Assembly: GCF_963583255.1 (NCBI RefSeq) | Contig: NC_084815.1 | Location: forward strand, 744,001-808,000 | DNA from: Pyrus communis | Taxonomy: Eukaryota > Streptophyta > Magnoliopsida > Rosales > Rosaceae | DNA: 64,000 bases | Direction: 5' to 3' | Shown: positions 23,702-36,535 of the stretch, piece by piece | Position numbering within the stretch: position 1 is the stretch's first letter | Layout of the letters: each line of letters opens with the position of its first letter | Notes under the pieces: generated by a model | Told to the model about the DNA's origin: nothing | What the model saw: the letters and a program-made list of their open reading frames with translations, nothing else | Databases searched by the model: none | Position numbers and translations under genes: made by a program

Positions 23702-24000
23702 TGATAGAATATTAAGGTTTGTGGACGTAGTGGTTTTATCCACTACGTAAACATAGGGTTATCTTTTGTAAGCAGGTTAACTGCATGGTTCAATAAATCC
23801 TAGTTTTTAGGAATCAGTTGTAGTTGTTTTCTTAGAGACTTAGTCATTTACCACGTTTAGGATTATGTTTAACGTGGGCTGCAGTTTTTCCGTTCCATTT
23901 GTTTGTAAGGCTTATTTATAGCCAGTTTCTTGTTTGTTGTTTAATAAGACAATCCTTCCAGTTCGCAGAGATCTTTTTCAGCATATACTTAGGTTTAACA
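23702..24000 (+). repeat. 3' LTR of the young copia element
   Basis: 299 bp, same ends and sequence as the 5' LTR at 19299-19597. Confidence 0.95.
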
Positions 24001-24123
24001 ATATGTGTGTTAAAGTAAGAGGGGATTATTTTGATCGGTTTTTAACCAAGTGGTAATTTTCTGATTATTTGTAAATTTTGCCATTTATTCAAAATTTAGC
24101 TACCAATTTTTCATTTTGCTTTC

Positions 24124-24428
24124 AATAATGCTATTCTTACCATATTTTTGTACCACAATTCTGTACAATCTTAGGTGGCATCTGATGTGGATAGCCACAT
24201 CAACTAAATTTAACATTTAATTTTAAAATGTTAATCATAATTAATAAAAAGATTGTTAATTAAATGATGATTGTGGTATACGAGAAGTCTCATTCTTCCA
24301 CCTAAGATTATTTAACTGTTTTAATTAATAAAAAGATTGAAATTAAATGATGTAACTTATCCAATTCATCTGCCACCTAAAATAGTAAAGAAATGTGGTA
24401 TAAAATTGTGATAAGAATAGCATTACTC
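24124..24428. mobile_element. MITE family D
   Basis: About 300 bp, non-coding, with long imperfect inverted repeats: AATGCTATTCTTACCATA at the left and AATGCTATTCTTATCACA read in reverse at the right. Both arms continue into CTTAGGTGGCA / TTTAGGTGGCA. No target duplication was fixed. Confidence 0.75.
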
Positions 24429-25061
24429 TTTTGTTTTTAATTTTAAAAGTGAAGTAAACTAAATTAATATCACGTCAGGCTTAAGAAGAATGGTACAATT
24501 TAAGTCACAACATTATAGACATTCATTATGTCACAAACGTTGGTATACGTAGTAGATAAGTTTTCCTCCTGTTCGATTACAAATCCTAAAATTTTTTTGA
24601 GCTATCAAATCCATCGTGGTTGATTTTTCCCAATATTTTCGCACTTGGTGGCATAGGACCAAGGAAGAAAGATAGAGAGAATAAAAACTATCTAATTTGA
24701 TTCATTCACAATAATTAAGAGATGTTTATCTTTAGGGTGTTCCTTCTATCAACCGACCGATACTTTTCTTCACCTGTGGTTTCTCAAGGATGAGAACGTA
24801 ATTAACTTTTTAGCATCTCCATCGAGAATTTAAGTATTATTACGTGTGTCAAGTAAAACTAATTGATATTAACATTTGGGAGGAAATATTTATTTTGTAT
24901 TTTTTATATCAATATAATGATCAGGAATTAGATTCAAACTTGAAATCCCTTCAAGGATTAGTTCGCTGATACTCAAAACTAGAATCACACAAGTTTTTAC
25001 CATTTTGTTTCTATGAATGCTTAGGCCATGCACGTTGGTACAATTACCGTAACTTGATTAA
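24429..25061. other. Spacer, nothing recognised
   Basis: AT-rich sequence with no coding frame or repeat structure that I can name. Confidence 0.4.
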
Positions 25062-25220
25062 TAATAAAGGTAACGTTAGGAAGACTAAATTTGCAAACTA
25101 AATAATATGTCACCAATAAGAATGAGCGCGCTTATCAACGCTCACATAATAATAAAATCATTAACTTCCATATCATTTAATTTACAAATTTAGTCTTTCT
25201 AATATTATCCTAATTATAAT
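25062..25220. mobile_element. MITE family E
   Basis: About 160 bp with arms of about 45 bp: GTTAGGAAGACTAAATTTGC on the left and ATTAGAAAGACTAAATTTGT read in reverse on the right. Non-coding; the loop holds a GAGCGCGCTTATCAACGCTC palindrome. Confidence 0.75.
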
Positions 25221-27130
25221 GTAGATATTAATAAGATTTTAGTTCATTTGGCTTATCTGCCGGTACGTACAAACCCCTTTTTTTCTTTTTTCTATTAGAG
25301 GCAGGTTAGGTAAGTGGGCACTTGCAGCCTTCTGCAAAAATGAACGTTGCTTTGTTCTTGTGCTCCATAATATATATACCTTGCTCGGTCCATAAGGAAA
25401 ACAAATAAGCACTTGATTGGAAAAATCTCAAGCATCCAAAAACGGTGGTGTGCATGCAATTTGTCTGACACAAATATTCTCAGAATGCTTTTTTTTCTTC
25501 TTTTGCTAAGAAAAATATTTGAACTATAATAATTTATGGTGGAAAAAATATGTGCGTGTGCGTGTGCGTGTGTGTGAAAGACATGCAATCTGTATTAAAC
25601 TATCTAGTGCTTAAGTAATTAAAAAAATAATAATACTTGACTACTCAAGTAAAAATTCTTATTTGAAATTTTTGGTGGTTGACTCAAAGAATTTTGTATT
25701 TATGATCAGAACTGGTTGTGATATAAATTAATATGTAAATATCATTTTGTAAAATATTAATTAAAACTAAGGTCGTTTGGTCAATCAACTATATAAAATA
25801 GATAGAAGGTTTGTAATAGTTGAATGATTAAACGAGCATTTATCTATTTGCTATAGTTGATTATCTATTAACTTAGTTTTATTTAATTTTTTTTGGAGAG
25901 ACAATGTTAATAGAGTGATCTATAAAATCACCGGATTCAATCTTAGCATGAAGTTTCATGAATCGGCCACAAGAAGTTTTGAGTATGAATTCTTACTCAT
26001 GTTTGAGCAGTCAAATATTGTTCATTAATAGACTATTAAATTTGGATGTGAAGGAAACGATCAAGGGTCGAGCTAACTAGTGGCTGCCCTGGATTCTAAC
26101 ACATCCTAAGTTTTAAAAGATGAAAATGCAGCAGTTTCAGAAGAAATGTTGTTTGTACCTTTGCTGAATATATATATATATTTGATGAGCTTTTACAATA
26201 ACACAAACTCATGCCCTTTGTGGTGATCTTCGATGTGAAATGAAAGGTTCATTAGTGCCTAGGAAAAGGTATCAGGAGGGGGCAGTGGATATACATTTTG
26301 AATGACGCGTCTTTTCTGTGTGAGATATAGCTCCACAACGTGTAGATGTTGGTCGCACATAAATGGTGCGACCATCTCTCTTGTGCCTGCATGGTAGCTG
26401 ATCCTTTTAGGTTTCTTGGGCATGTTGTGCTTATTTGCTTTTTTTGATTTAAACTCATCACCCTTTAGCCCGAGTGACTAATTGATCTAGTCACCAAAAA
26501 AACACATGGACTGACTAAAAATGCTTTAGTCACAACATATCTTGTTACTAAGGAATTGTCGAGTTGGTTACATGATTACTTTGTAATGTTTTACGATTTT
26601 TTTTGCTTCTTTTGACGCCCTTTAACCCGAGTGACTAATGTTTTATGATTTTATAAACTAATTTGCCATTTAGAAACTTATAAAACAGAAGTTAGAAGCT
26701 TAGAAAACCTTCAATGTTAGAGGGATAATCGTTAGTGCTTCCGGTTTATAATCTGATATACTCGCTCTAAAATCGGGTTGAAGAAGTATATGTGGATATA
26801 TATAATGCATATGCTTGTAATTTTTGACAAAGAAAGTATTGCTGTCAATTTTAATTGTATCAGCAGATAGAACCCTTTAATTATCTCATTTCATGGTATA
26901 AAATCAACTGTTATTAGGGAAATAGGACAAATATGGTAGTTTTTCGTTGTCCATTTTGCTCTACAAGGTCAGCAAAATTTTGAGGTAAAAGTTTGACAAG
27001 ATTGAAAGATTGATGCTATAACCATTAAGAAGTAGGCGCGTTTTATGTTTATGTTTTGTATTTACTTTTATTTGTTGTTCAGATTCATGGTATGGGAAGC
27101 CTTTGACATCCTATGCAATATTTTCTTGTG
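25221..27130. other. Spacer, no gene supported
   Basis: AT-rich. A short GTGTGCGTGTGCG run lies at 25552-25575. The phrase CCCTTTA.CCCGAGTGACTAAT occurs at 26461 and again at about 26620, an imperfect direct repeat of unknown origin. Confidence 0.4.
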
Positions 27131-27135
27131 TTGTA

Positions 27136-27311
27136 GAGTTGATGTTTCCACTAGTTTCCAGCGTTCTTTCATGCAACTTCTTAATGGAGCTCAGTTTGAA
27201 GAACTATCCGATAGGGATTTAATCCTGACATCTGCATTGAACGCAGATTATCTCCTTATTACTTTGCCCATATATGTTGACTGGAAGAAGGCATCTCACT
27301 CGGGTTACTAG
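27136..27311 (+). other. Orphan terminal-exon-like coding fragment, family unknown
   Basis: A splice-acceptor-like TTGTGTTGTAG at 27128-27138 is followed by about 57 open codons ending in TAG (27309-27311). The peptide has mixed, protein-like composition with LNGAQFEELSDRDLILTSA and ADYLLITLPIYVDWKKAS. I do not recognise the family. No upstream exons were found, so it may be a captured or leftover exon. Weak support. Confidence 0.3.
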
Positions 27312-27430
27312 AAATGGCCGGGTACGCGCTTTGTAATGTTGCTTGTTCAGAGTTGGTCACACTTTGTTAATCAATATGGTCGAGTTAGTTACTCTTCTCT
27401 TTGGGCCTTTAGCCTCGAGAAGGTCCTCAG

Positions 27431-28182
27431 GCCATCTCCAACCGAAAAAGGGCCAAAGAGCCATGTTTAGCCTATAGCCCTGCAAGAAATTATATTTTAA
27501 TAAACAATGTCAGACCATATTTTATACCATCTCCAACCAAGGCGGCCAAAGGGATATAGGTCAAACATAGCTTTTGACAAAACACCATCTCCAACCGAAG
27601 GGACCAAAAAGTCATAGGCCAAACATAATCTATTATTTTAATTGAATTAATATGGTTAATTGAATTCAACTACCATATTAAAATAAGGTTTTCGGACATA
27701 TTCTAAATGCCACTTGTCGCTAAATTAATAAGCCTTCGGATTTCATCTTTATAGAATGAAAATGATGTGAAAAATTGGTGAAGAATTGAAATAAAATGAG
27801 GTAAGATAGTATCGAATGCTGAAAAGGATGTGAGAAATGAGATAGAAATGGCTTAGGTATTTATAAAAATAAAAAATTAGAATTTTTTTTTTATTTCGTC
27901 CAAAAAAAAAGAAGTCAAATAGTACCTTGAAGTAAGCATGACGTCAGGTAGCTGATGTCAACATGATGTCAGGTAACATGTGCTTGGGCTGGGCTATGGG
28001 GCTGGGCTATAGGGCTGGCGGGCTGGCTGCTCTTGACCAGCCCTTTGGTTGGTTCTCCCATTTTTGGCCGGGTGGGGCTCACGAGCCCTTTGGCTTAGCC
28101 ATCGGTTGGAGACTGTTTTCATGTCAAAAGAGGTATTTTTAGCCCTATGGTCCTTTGGCCTGGTCGATTGGAGATAGTCTTA
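27431..28182. mobile_element. Non-autonomous DNA element with CCATCTCCAACC ends
   Basis: Left end GGCCATCTCCAACCGAAAAA and right end with an inverted TCGATTGGAGATAGTC. Internal copies of the same end motif lie at 27525, 27585 (direct) and 28102 (inverted), so this is a mosaic or nested cluster. GC-richer GGGCTGGGCTAT repeats occur at 27990-28020. No transposase frame. Superfamily not determined. Confidence 0.55.
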
Positions 28183-28637
28183 GGTTTAAGAGCAATGAAT
28201 CCAATCCACCTCGGTTTATTTATTTATTTTGCCAAACGATAGAGTGTGTTATATTAGACGTTAGATTAACCCAAACAGGATTCTAACGATAAAATTTTTT
28301 TAGATATTAGGAGCAATGAATCCAATCCACCTTGGTTTATTTTGTTACATGTATTATTACTAGGGGAGTTGTAACATCTAACAAAAACAAAAGAGTGAGA
28401 AAACATGATATGAAGGTGGGAGTAGCAACAAATAATAAAGGAGAATTAATAAAATAATTAGAAGAAGATTACAACAACCAAAAACCAGAAAGATTGTATT
28501 CAACAAGCACGTTGTTCTTATCACCCAAAAAAATAATTCTTGTATATTAAATTATTACATGTATGGACATGGAGGACATACAACCGAAGAAAACCCCAAC
28601 CAGATCAAAAGTTCAAAACCAAAACCCACCGTAAGGC
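28183..28637. other. Spacer, 3' flank of the minus-strand peptide gene
   Basis: The phrase AGCAATGAATCCAATCCACC occurs at 28191 and again at about 28312, an imperfect direct repeat with a period near 120. No coding seen. Confidence 0.4.
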
Positions 28638-29007
28638 TCAAATTCTTCCTGGGGGTTTTGGATCATGCACCGGATTTGCTCCTACCTCTGAATAATCATT
28701 GGTTTCCAGATCCATCCGCCCCTCCACAAATCCTTCTTCCAAATCAAGGACACCTTCATCCAACAAATTCTGACTCGGTAGGTCTTCCTTACTTATCTTC
28801 CGGCTTCCTATATTATCCAGAGCCAAGGAAAAGAGACATAAATATCATTCGTCGAGGATCTTGTAATTTTTTCAGTTATTTCAAAATTAAAATAAATAAA
28901 TAAATAAAAGGCTTACTTGTCGTAGGAACTGCAGTAATTGATGAGAGGACATATGTAAAACATAGAAAGATAAGTAGTTGTGTCATAAAATTACACTTGT
29001 GCGCCAT
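28638..29007 (-). CDS. PSY-like secreted sulfated-peptide precursor, copy 1
   Basis: Two exons, 29007-28917 and 28807-28638, join in phase 1 to encode 86 residues. The donor is ACAA/GTAAGC and the acceptor is ATATAG/GAAGC. Residues 1-25 form a signal peptide (QLLIFLCFTYVLSSITA) followed by VPTT. A charged, variable middle leads to EGFVEGRMDLETNDY and then SEVGANPVHDPKPPGRI at the end. A DY followed by GAN, HDP and a Pro-Gly tail is the signature I associate with PSY peptides, which are tyrosine-sulfated, secreted and sensed by LRR receptor kinases. Sulfation at the DY tyrosine and processing are inferred. Start chosen at 29007 because it directly precedes the hydrophobic core. It shares exon boundary and motif with the gene at 41241. 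Confidence 0.78.
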
Positions 29008-30480
29008 GCCTTTGCTTCTTATGAAGTATTCAATGGATCTACACAGCACTGCTTGAGAAAAAAAAAACAGGAGGGGAGAGAGGGTGGGCGATGATGGCAA
29101 TGGGCATAAGGAAACATGTGGGAATGGCTGGCGTTTTATATTAATAAAGATAAGAAGGACAAGTTGAATATGCAAAAGCCAAAATGTAACTGATAAGAAT
29201 ATTTATCCTAAAGTCAACTTGGGTAATTATTTATTGTATTTCTGTGTGGGTTAGTTCCACTTCCATATATATCATCCCTTGTATTTACCCTTGTATATTT
29301 CACTTGTGTTAATCTTCAGCATATTCTTTTTTATAGAACATAATAGATGCAGAACTATTTAAATTTACATATAATTTACATTTTATGCGTTTATGGAATA
29401 TATACTTGGGAGATTCCACATGTTAATATGAGTAAACAATAAGGTTCACACGGTCCACTTCTAAGGTATTTTAATAATTAAAAAAACAAGTACACGTGTT
29501 GAATGGAGTAGTATCACATGTGACAATGTTCTAGATCGAAAAATCTCTTAAATCAAAATGTAAAATTGGCGCAGCGTGACAAAGAGAAGATTAATCAATG
29601 TGAATGTTCAAAGAACAAGAAGTCTGGAATCAACCATAGAAAATCTCAATATTTTGAACCTTAACCGATTACATTACAAACATGCATAATGCCTTAAACC
29701 TCTTAAATGTCCTCAAAATAGGGTTAGAATTAAACAATTAACAAATTATCTTAAACTTCTTCAAAACTTAAAACGTTGAGTGATGTTACACTTATCACAT
29801 TTTTTCATACCACATTAGAAATATAACTTACCAATACATATAAGTCTAATCTCTATTGAAGAAATGACACAAATATAATTTTAAAATGTTGTAAGAATAA
29901 CATTTTTATAAAAAGCTATAAACGATGGAATGTGTTCTAGCTTTTTATATAAGTGCATGCCAGAGGTTCAAATCTCCTTCAATCCCTTTTGAGTTTTGGG
30001 TAAGATCTCATTTGATCTCATTAGGAAGACAGAGAAAAAGAAAAAGAAGTTGATAAGGTTTAGGTGGCTCTCCCTAGAAGTGGTAGGCGATGTCTGTAAT
30101 TGTCTATAATTGTGACCATGCATGAATGTATGATCAGTCGATCTCCATCACTGGGGACAACCACCACAAACCCTAAGTCAGCGAGTGAGTGGGATCTTAA
30201 CCCTAATGACAATCGAACTTGCCGACGTTGCCATATGCGACAATTGAACAAAGTCACGAGTCAGACGTCTTTCCACCGTCCAAGCCCTCCAAACTTCCCA
30301 AGATGTCCATCAATTGTAGTCACGGAGATTCCTTACGTTATTATGTGCTGTACCAATAATAGTACTTAAGACAAGAAGAAAAAAACAAACTTTCTCAAAT
30401 AATTCACAAATGAACTTTTGTAAGAACAATATAATACACTTTTTCTTTAATTTATATGTCATGTCGATTAATAACATGAC
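29008..30480. other. Spacer, presumed promoter of the peptide gene, then unassigned DNA
   Basis: A CTTTTATATTAATAAAG segment near 29135 read on the minus strand could serve as a TATA region for the peptide gene. An open frame at 30100-30369 has no domain and a complementary frame on the other strand, so it is not called. Confidence 0.35.
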
Positions 30481-30489
30481 ACCAAATTG

Positions 30490-30665
30490 TTAAATTTGGG
30501 AAGTTTTAACGAAACATTCTTGGTACTGTTCACTTTTAACAAAAATGATATTTTTACTCTAAAAAGTCACTTCTGGTACTATTCACTTACAACACTTTTT
30601 TATCATTTTAATTAAAACTCAAAGTTTTCAAACCATTTTCATTAGTTTTCTTTTAATTTTTTTTT
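30490..30665. mobile_element. MITE family C, copy 3
   Basis: Blocks TTGGTACTGTTCACTTTTAA, ACTCTAAAAAGTCACTTCTGG, CTCAAAGTTTTCAAACC and CATTAGTTTTC occur in the same order as in the copy at 10470. A T-run of about 20 follows at 30657-30679. Confidence 0.65.
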
Positions 30666-30774
30666 TTTTTTTTTTTTTACAAGTGGTGGACATATTACAA
30701 GCAGTTAATATAGAAAATTTAATTTAGGTCATCAAATTAAGATTTGGATTCATCCGTATCTAAATTGTAGAGAT

Positions 30775-30928
30775 CTTATGGATTATCACATCTTAACTTT
30801 TCATCGTACATCGTTCGGTCAGAAATCACTTGATTTTTTCATTTAAAATTAAATACGATGAATGACTAGGATATGAGGATTCCTAAAATCCCCACAAAGA
30901 GAATCCGGAGAGAATCCTAATCCATCAA
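30775..30928. mobile_element. MITE family A, decayed copy 3
   Basis: Retains CATCGTACATCGTTCGGTCA, AAATCACTTGATTTTTTC, CATTTAAAATTAAATA and the right arm CCCCACAAAGAGAATCCGG of family A, but the left arm is largely lost and there is an internal deletion. About 154 bp remain. Confidence 0.65.
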
Positions 30929-31634
30929 ATTATAATATACATGGCACCTGAATTTTAGGTCAAAAATTCTTTTTTTTTTTTTTTTTCAAACCAAAGGTCT
31001 ATTCATTTATAAATTTTTTGAAGTGTCTAACATATCATTCGTGGAGATTTTCAATTTTTTTTTTAAATTTTGTCATACAATGAAATATTATATTAAAATT
31101 AAAGAATTTGAATTGAACCACATAATAAATTAATCATAAAAATTTGTATATATCGAACTCGCTAACTAACGAGTGAAGGAAAATATTACTCTTTAATACT
31201 AAATGGCTAAACGATATATACAATTATTAACTTTAATAACGTGACAAATATATGTCAACAATACATCATATGATATAAGAGTACGATTCAAATAAAATGA
31301 CTTTTATAGCATTACTCTCTAGTTTAACTTCTAGCTCGACTTTTCAACCCTTCAACTTTGATTTTAAAACTAAATGCACAATTACTTTTACGGTGCGTTT
31401 GATTTGTGGAAAACTAAACTTGGTAATGGGAAATTGTTGCATTTTTCATGTTTGGTAAGGGTATGCTCGGGAAACGACTTTCCTTGACCATGGGAAAATA
31501 GAGGGGAAAGTGATGCCCTCCACCCACTTAGGAAATCATTTTTACTTCGGTTTCCCCTTCCTGTTCTTCAAAATTGTTGATTAATGTGTATGACCATTGA
31601 GGAACTGCTTTATTAATTTCTTTTATTCTAACAG
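30929..31634. other. Spacer with a broken MITE-like start
   Basis: Contains ACGGTGCGTTTGATTTGTGG at about 31391, resembling a common hAT-type MITE end, with no partner end found nearby. Otherwise AT-rich and empty. Confidence 0.35.
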
Positions 31635-32966
31635 TGTTATAGCCATAATTTACTGAACAATTATGAAGGCTATAGAGAGAGAGAAAGGTGCGGCAATAGT
31701 AGAGAAAATAGAGAGATATGTAATTGTGGGTGTGTTCTATTCCATTCCATTGTGCCTTTATTTATAATAGTAAGGAAGGTTAATTTCTTACCCTTTTAGG
31801 ATTACAACTCTTAATAGGATATTAACTACTAAAGAGAATATAAAAAGATATCCCTAGATATGTTAGGATTTACACAATTACATATTCCAATAGGACTGCA
31901 ACACTCCTCATTGAGTGTGTAAATACTCAAACAAATGACACATCAGGTCTTCAGCGATGAAGTACAGTTGATGAAGTCGTCGGCACAATGAGTAAATGCG
32001 AGTCTCAAATCAACGGAAGAATGCATAAAAAATAAAAATAAAAATAAACTCACAAAACCTCGCTATGGTAAAACCCAAGTTGGAAGAAAAACCCATAATC
32101 TAAGGAAAAAAGTGAGAAGTTGCATTAAGTCAAAACTATACGTCTTTTGGACGCAAGTAGAATAGCTCTCAAGGGTATGATCAGCCCAGGATGGTTGCCT
32201 CGTTAAAACCTAATTAGGGAGCATAAACCCAGTGGGAAAAATGCTCCTAATCGTAAGGAAAAAGAGTACATTAAGATCAAGTGAGTATACTTCTAGATAC
32301 TCCCCCTGAGTTTGACATAACTTCCAAATGAGAACTACAAGCATTGTATATGAATAGTTAGGCATACCAATTCCTCAGACAAACTTCTAGAAGGTTGACT
32401 TCGACAGTGATATTGTGTAAAGGTCGGCAAGGTTATTTAGGATCGGCTTGCATGACTTCAATCTCCTGATACTTTGCTGATGTGATGTAGACGTAATATG
32501 TCTTGGGGTTAACTTCGTTGATGTATCATGGCTTGTCCGGGGCGGCATAGTCTTCATGGATCGTCGTCAGGACTCAACGATGGATGAAAACATAGCAAGT
32601 ATTTCGAATATGCTCAACAAGAACTTCTAACCATATCTCACTTGTGGCATAGTAAAGTAAGGTGAGTCTTGGAACGATTCGAATATTTCGCAACTAAGTT
32701 CATATCGTGGACCTTCAAGATATTGCAATATCCTTAACGGTAAAGACATAACCATATGGGGATTTTGCCTTGTGTGGGTTTGATAAGTAACATGTGTCAG
32801 CATAATAACAAGGCAAGCATCATTTCGAGGATCAGGGGGTTGGATCCGCTGAGATGCATTGGGATTTGCCCAAATTTGTAATACCTTTAGGGAACGTCTT
32901 TAATACCAATTCAGGGTTGCGTGTAGGTGCGGTGTTGTATTTCAACAGCGAATGAGATGTCCTGTC

Positions 32967-33260
32967 TTAATACAATGAGCTAAGTACAACGAAGCGCAAA
33001 GTTGAACTTAGATATGGAATTTCGGATTCCATAACCTCTTCAAGGGTTTCATTTTCATATAATGTATGGACGATCAAAGGTATACTCAAATGTGACAGAT
33101 TCGGGGTGTAGTTCGACTGGTAGACCAAAATACAGTCAGAATAATGCTTGAACTTCAGGTCAAAGTATAAACGAGTTTTCTTAAGATTCTTCATCTCAAA
33201 TTTCATCTTCAGTTGCGAGGCAGTTTTCTCAAGCTCTTCCGGAGTCTTAGTGAGATTCAT
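32967..33260 (-). pseudogene. Remnant of copia reverse transcriptase
   Basis: A 97-codon minus-strand frame includes MKNLKKTRLYFDLKFKH and ILVYQSNYT followed by EIPYLSS. This is the stretch after the copia RT active site (usual wording M.DLG...F.LGL.I, then a Q..Y segment and a PY..A.G motif). Many conserved positions are changed and the frame is isolated. Confidence 0.7.
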
Positions 33261-36200
33261 GTTAATGACATAAACTGTAACTCTAGCAATTCGAATAAGA
33301 CTTCATAGTTTAACACGCAAGGGCATAATTCATCCTTGACTGATCAAATAATCACTTAGACGGGTATACCACATCCTTCAGATTGTTAGTGAACGCCTCA
33401 AACAAGTTAAGAGGGTGTTCCGTGGTTTTGGAACTGTTTGAACCAGTCCATGTAATTCTTCGGGAACTTCCATGTAAATCTCCATATTAATATCTCCATG
33501 GAGAAAACACTAACCACATTTCATAATGTTGCTATCAATCACATGACATTTTGAGAGAAACCTTGTGTCGTAAGACGTGCATCATATCACACTATTTCAT
33601 TCATCTCATAACGCTACATTTCCCACTTGTAACATAACAGGGTTACCTTGGCAAGTGTAAGAACAACAGGTCCAAAACACACTTTGGTAAGGAATTTGAC
33701 CTGGATTGTAATTTCGGTTGTCTAATCAGTTCTATGTTGCCACTTAATCAACGAAACACGGTTCGATATTGTCGCTTTTCATTTATGTCGGTAGCTACCA
33801 TATAAGTGAAAACATCATTGATGGTAATCTCATTTCAATTCCATTTAGCTCACCTAAACTAGTATACTGGACCAAGAACTTCAAGTCTCGGGAGTAATCC
33901 GGATTAATCTCATGAGATGGAAATGATTTGAGATAGCGATCGAGTATGGATTCATTGTTGTGCCATGTCTTCCTTTTCTAAGGAAGTGAATCCTACAAAC
34001 CGAGTGATCTGTCGTGCTCTAGGCCAAGACAGATTGATTGGCTATCCGGCGGTGTACCGAACCGTCTAACAAGAGTATCCAAACTGTCCAACGGGGGTGG
34101 CACACCCTTCGCGGATGTTGACTCGACTTCCGTTATGTATGTCTATCTTTGCAAGCATGTTTGCAGTTGGTATATGATCTCGTCACTTTAGCTAGATTAG
34201 AGGAATGCATCTGGAGCAATATTCTGAAATCTAGAATTCATCGTACTTGCTTATCATACTTGTGCGGTATGGGGATTGAGATGAGACATAGTGGGCATTG
34301 TCCACGCAAATTCGCGTGGTTCTACAGGAACGTTGACGTTCTTATCTCCCCCTAACGGCGGGAAAACTGTCTCATTAAAGTGACAACCCACAAATGAGCG
34401 GTAAAGAGATCGCATGCAAGGGCTCTAAGAAAGTTAATGTGAAGGAGAATCATCATCGACAAAGATTCACGTCCTTCTTTGAAGACCCATATTGGTACGT
34501 TGCGGTGGCGCAACTTGGCAAATGAAATGTACACCCAAATTTGTAAATAAAAAAAACGTCAGGTTCATACCCAGTAACCAACTGTAACGTCAAAATGGTT
34601 AGGTGGCAATGGGCCTTAAGGCAGACCAACATAACTGCGTATAAGATTGCATAGCCCTAGGCATAAACCGAAAACTTAGTATGTTTACCAAAATCCGGGC
34701 AATCATTTAAATTGCGCTTTATGATCACTAGGCGAGGCTATTTGGGGTGATCATGGGAATTCAATGTTCAATTAGAAACCCAAAACGACATGCAATACTT
34801 TATCAAAAAAAAGTCGATATAAACTCTCCGGCATTATCCAGTCTCCCAGACTTTATGGGATAAGTAGGGTGGTGAACCCTTAATCGGCCAGAAGGTTTAG
34901 CAGCAATGTATGTGAACAAACATGTGACCAGTTTGTTGATTTATCAACCAAAACCATAAGTATTTATATGGTCCTCATTTTGGTTGGATTAGTCCACATA
35001 TATTCCTTTAAATCCACTGTGAAAAGAGAGTCGTTTCGTATCTTTGTGAGGGATAATTTAGAAAATCAAATTTCCCAAACGAGTGGGCTTTGGCAAGTGT
35101 GCTTGTAGGCACAAGATCCTTACTTCGGGTAAAGAGATGTGTCGTAGCATCATTGGTCGACCTAAGTGTCCCAAATGGTCATGCCAAAACAAGTAAACTG
35201 CTTAATTACCTAGCTCTAGGTCGGCCACATGCGGCGTGTACCCTAATTGGGGGACAGCCCATTAGCCCCAAATCAAATATTCAGGCTCAATTTTGGAGGT
35301 GGTGCAAATATATTTCACTCTTATTTTCTTCATTGGTTTCATTGATGATCATTGTTCTCTCGAATATCTTTAAACACTCAATGACAGGGAGAATTTAAGG
35401 TCCCTTAAATGGTGATACAATACCATTCATACAACGAGGAGCATGCCAATGCTCTTAATTAGGCTGGATAGACCTGAAATCATTGTTAAAGATATGATTT
35501 AGATGTAAAGTTAGTGTGCGTAGTATCGCATTCATCCAGACAACTAACTTCCCCACATTCCTACCTAATCACGTGGTTAATTGGATTGGTCACATGTATA
35601 CAAGAAACATGATTCAATTAACTCATATTCGAGGAAAATTTCAATAAGATTATCCATAAGTAAAACATACACCAAACTTGAATCCAAGAACATGGGAAAA
35701 TGTTCACAAAGTAAACCAAAGTTACTAGGGTGGATTTGGCCAACAAGGCCATTTATGTCAAAATTCTACGCTTCCAACGGTGTTCGGTGGAACAAAATTA
35801 GTCTCACATATTAACTATGAGAATGGTACTCCTTAACAACATTGGTAGGGGCACGAACAAGTGTATAACCAATGATCTATTCCATCGAGACAAAAGCAGA
35901 TTCTGCAGGGTTAAGGTTTGGGAATACTATCCCTTATTCTTGAAGTTTTAGGTCTTAGTTGCCAAGGATCATGCTTTGGGCATGATGCCACACCTTGGCA
36001 GGCCCTGATTCTACCATATGTTGTAAAAACAAACTCGAAATTGGATTGTGAGAGAGTATGTTTTCGTTGTATCCCTGCCGAAGCAGTGCATCACCATTCG
36101 GTAGGCTTTGATTGAACTGGTTTAAGCCATTCGGTAGACTCTAACTGAACTGAATCTATACCTTTCTCTCATGTTTGTGGTAATAATCAAATCTGAGAAT

Positions 36201-36535
36201 TTGGTAAACTTCTACTTTCTACACTGCTGATTCAGGGGCGAGTTAGAAACATGGCAGGACAAGAAAAGTATTTTCCAGTCAAAATTCAATCAGATTTATA
36301 AACTTTAGAATTATACTCATTAATGGATGTAATCATGGTTGGCTTCAGGCAATGTCTTGTACCCCACATAAAGTGGTTTCTATTAGAAAATGTCTAAATT
36401 AGGAAAATCGAACTTGTGATGGTTCGACAATCCACTGAATTTGAGGGAACAAGATTGTGATTGGTGCTATGGGAATGAATCATCCATAAGCATCAAAGTT
36501 AGAACATTCGAGTTCTAAGACATGGTTTCATGAAA

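Larger units (their letters stand above)
19294..24005 (+). mobile_element. Full-length Ty1/copia LTR retrotransposon with 5-bp TSD
   Basis: A 4702-bp element (19299-24000) with 299-bp LTRs that read identical by eye, TG...CA termini and the perfect 5-bp target duplication ATATG (19294-19298 and 24001-24005). The primer-binding site, gag-pol body in copia order (gag, protease, integrase, RT, RNase H) and a polypurine tract are all present. Identical LTRs imply recent insertion. The coding region carries one stop and one frameshift, so this copy is probably not autonomous. It lies just upstream of the truncated MCTP pseudogene, in opposite orientation. Confidence 0.95.

Noticed and set aside
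30060..30369. Opposed open frames near 30.1-30.4 kb
   Set aside because: They overlap on both strands, have no domain and no splice partners.
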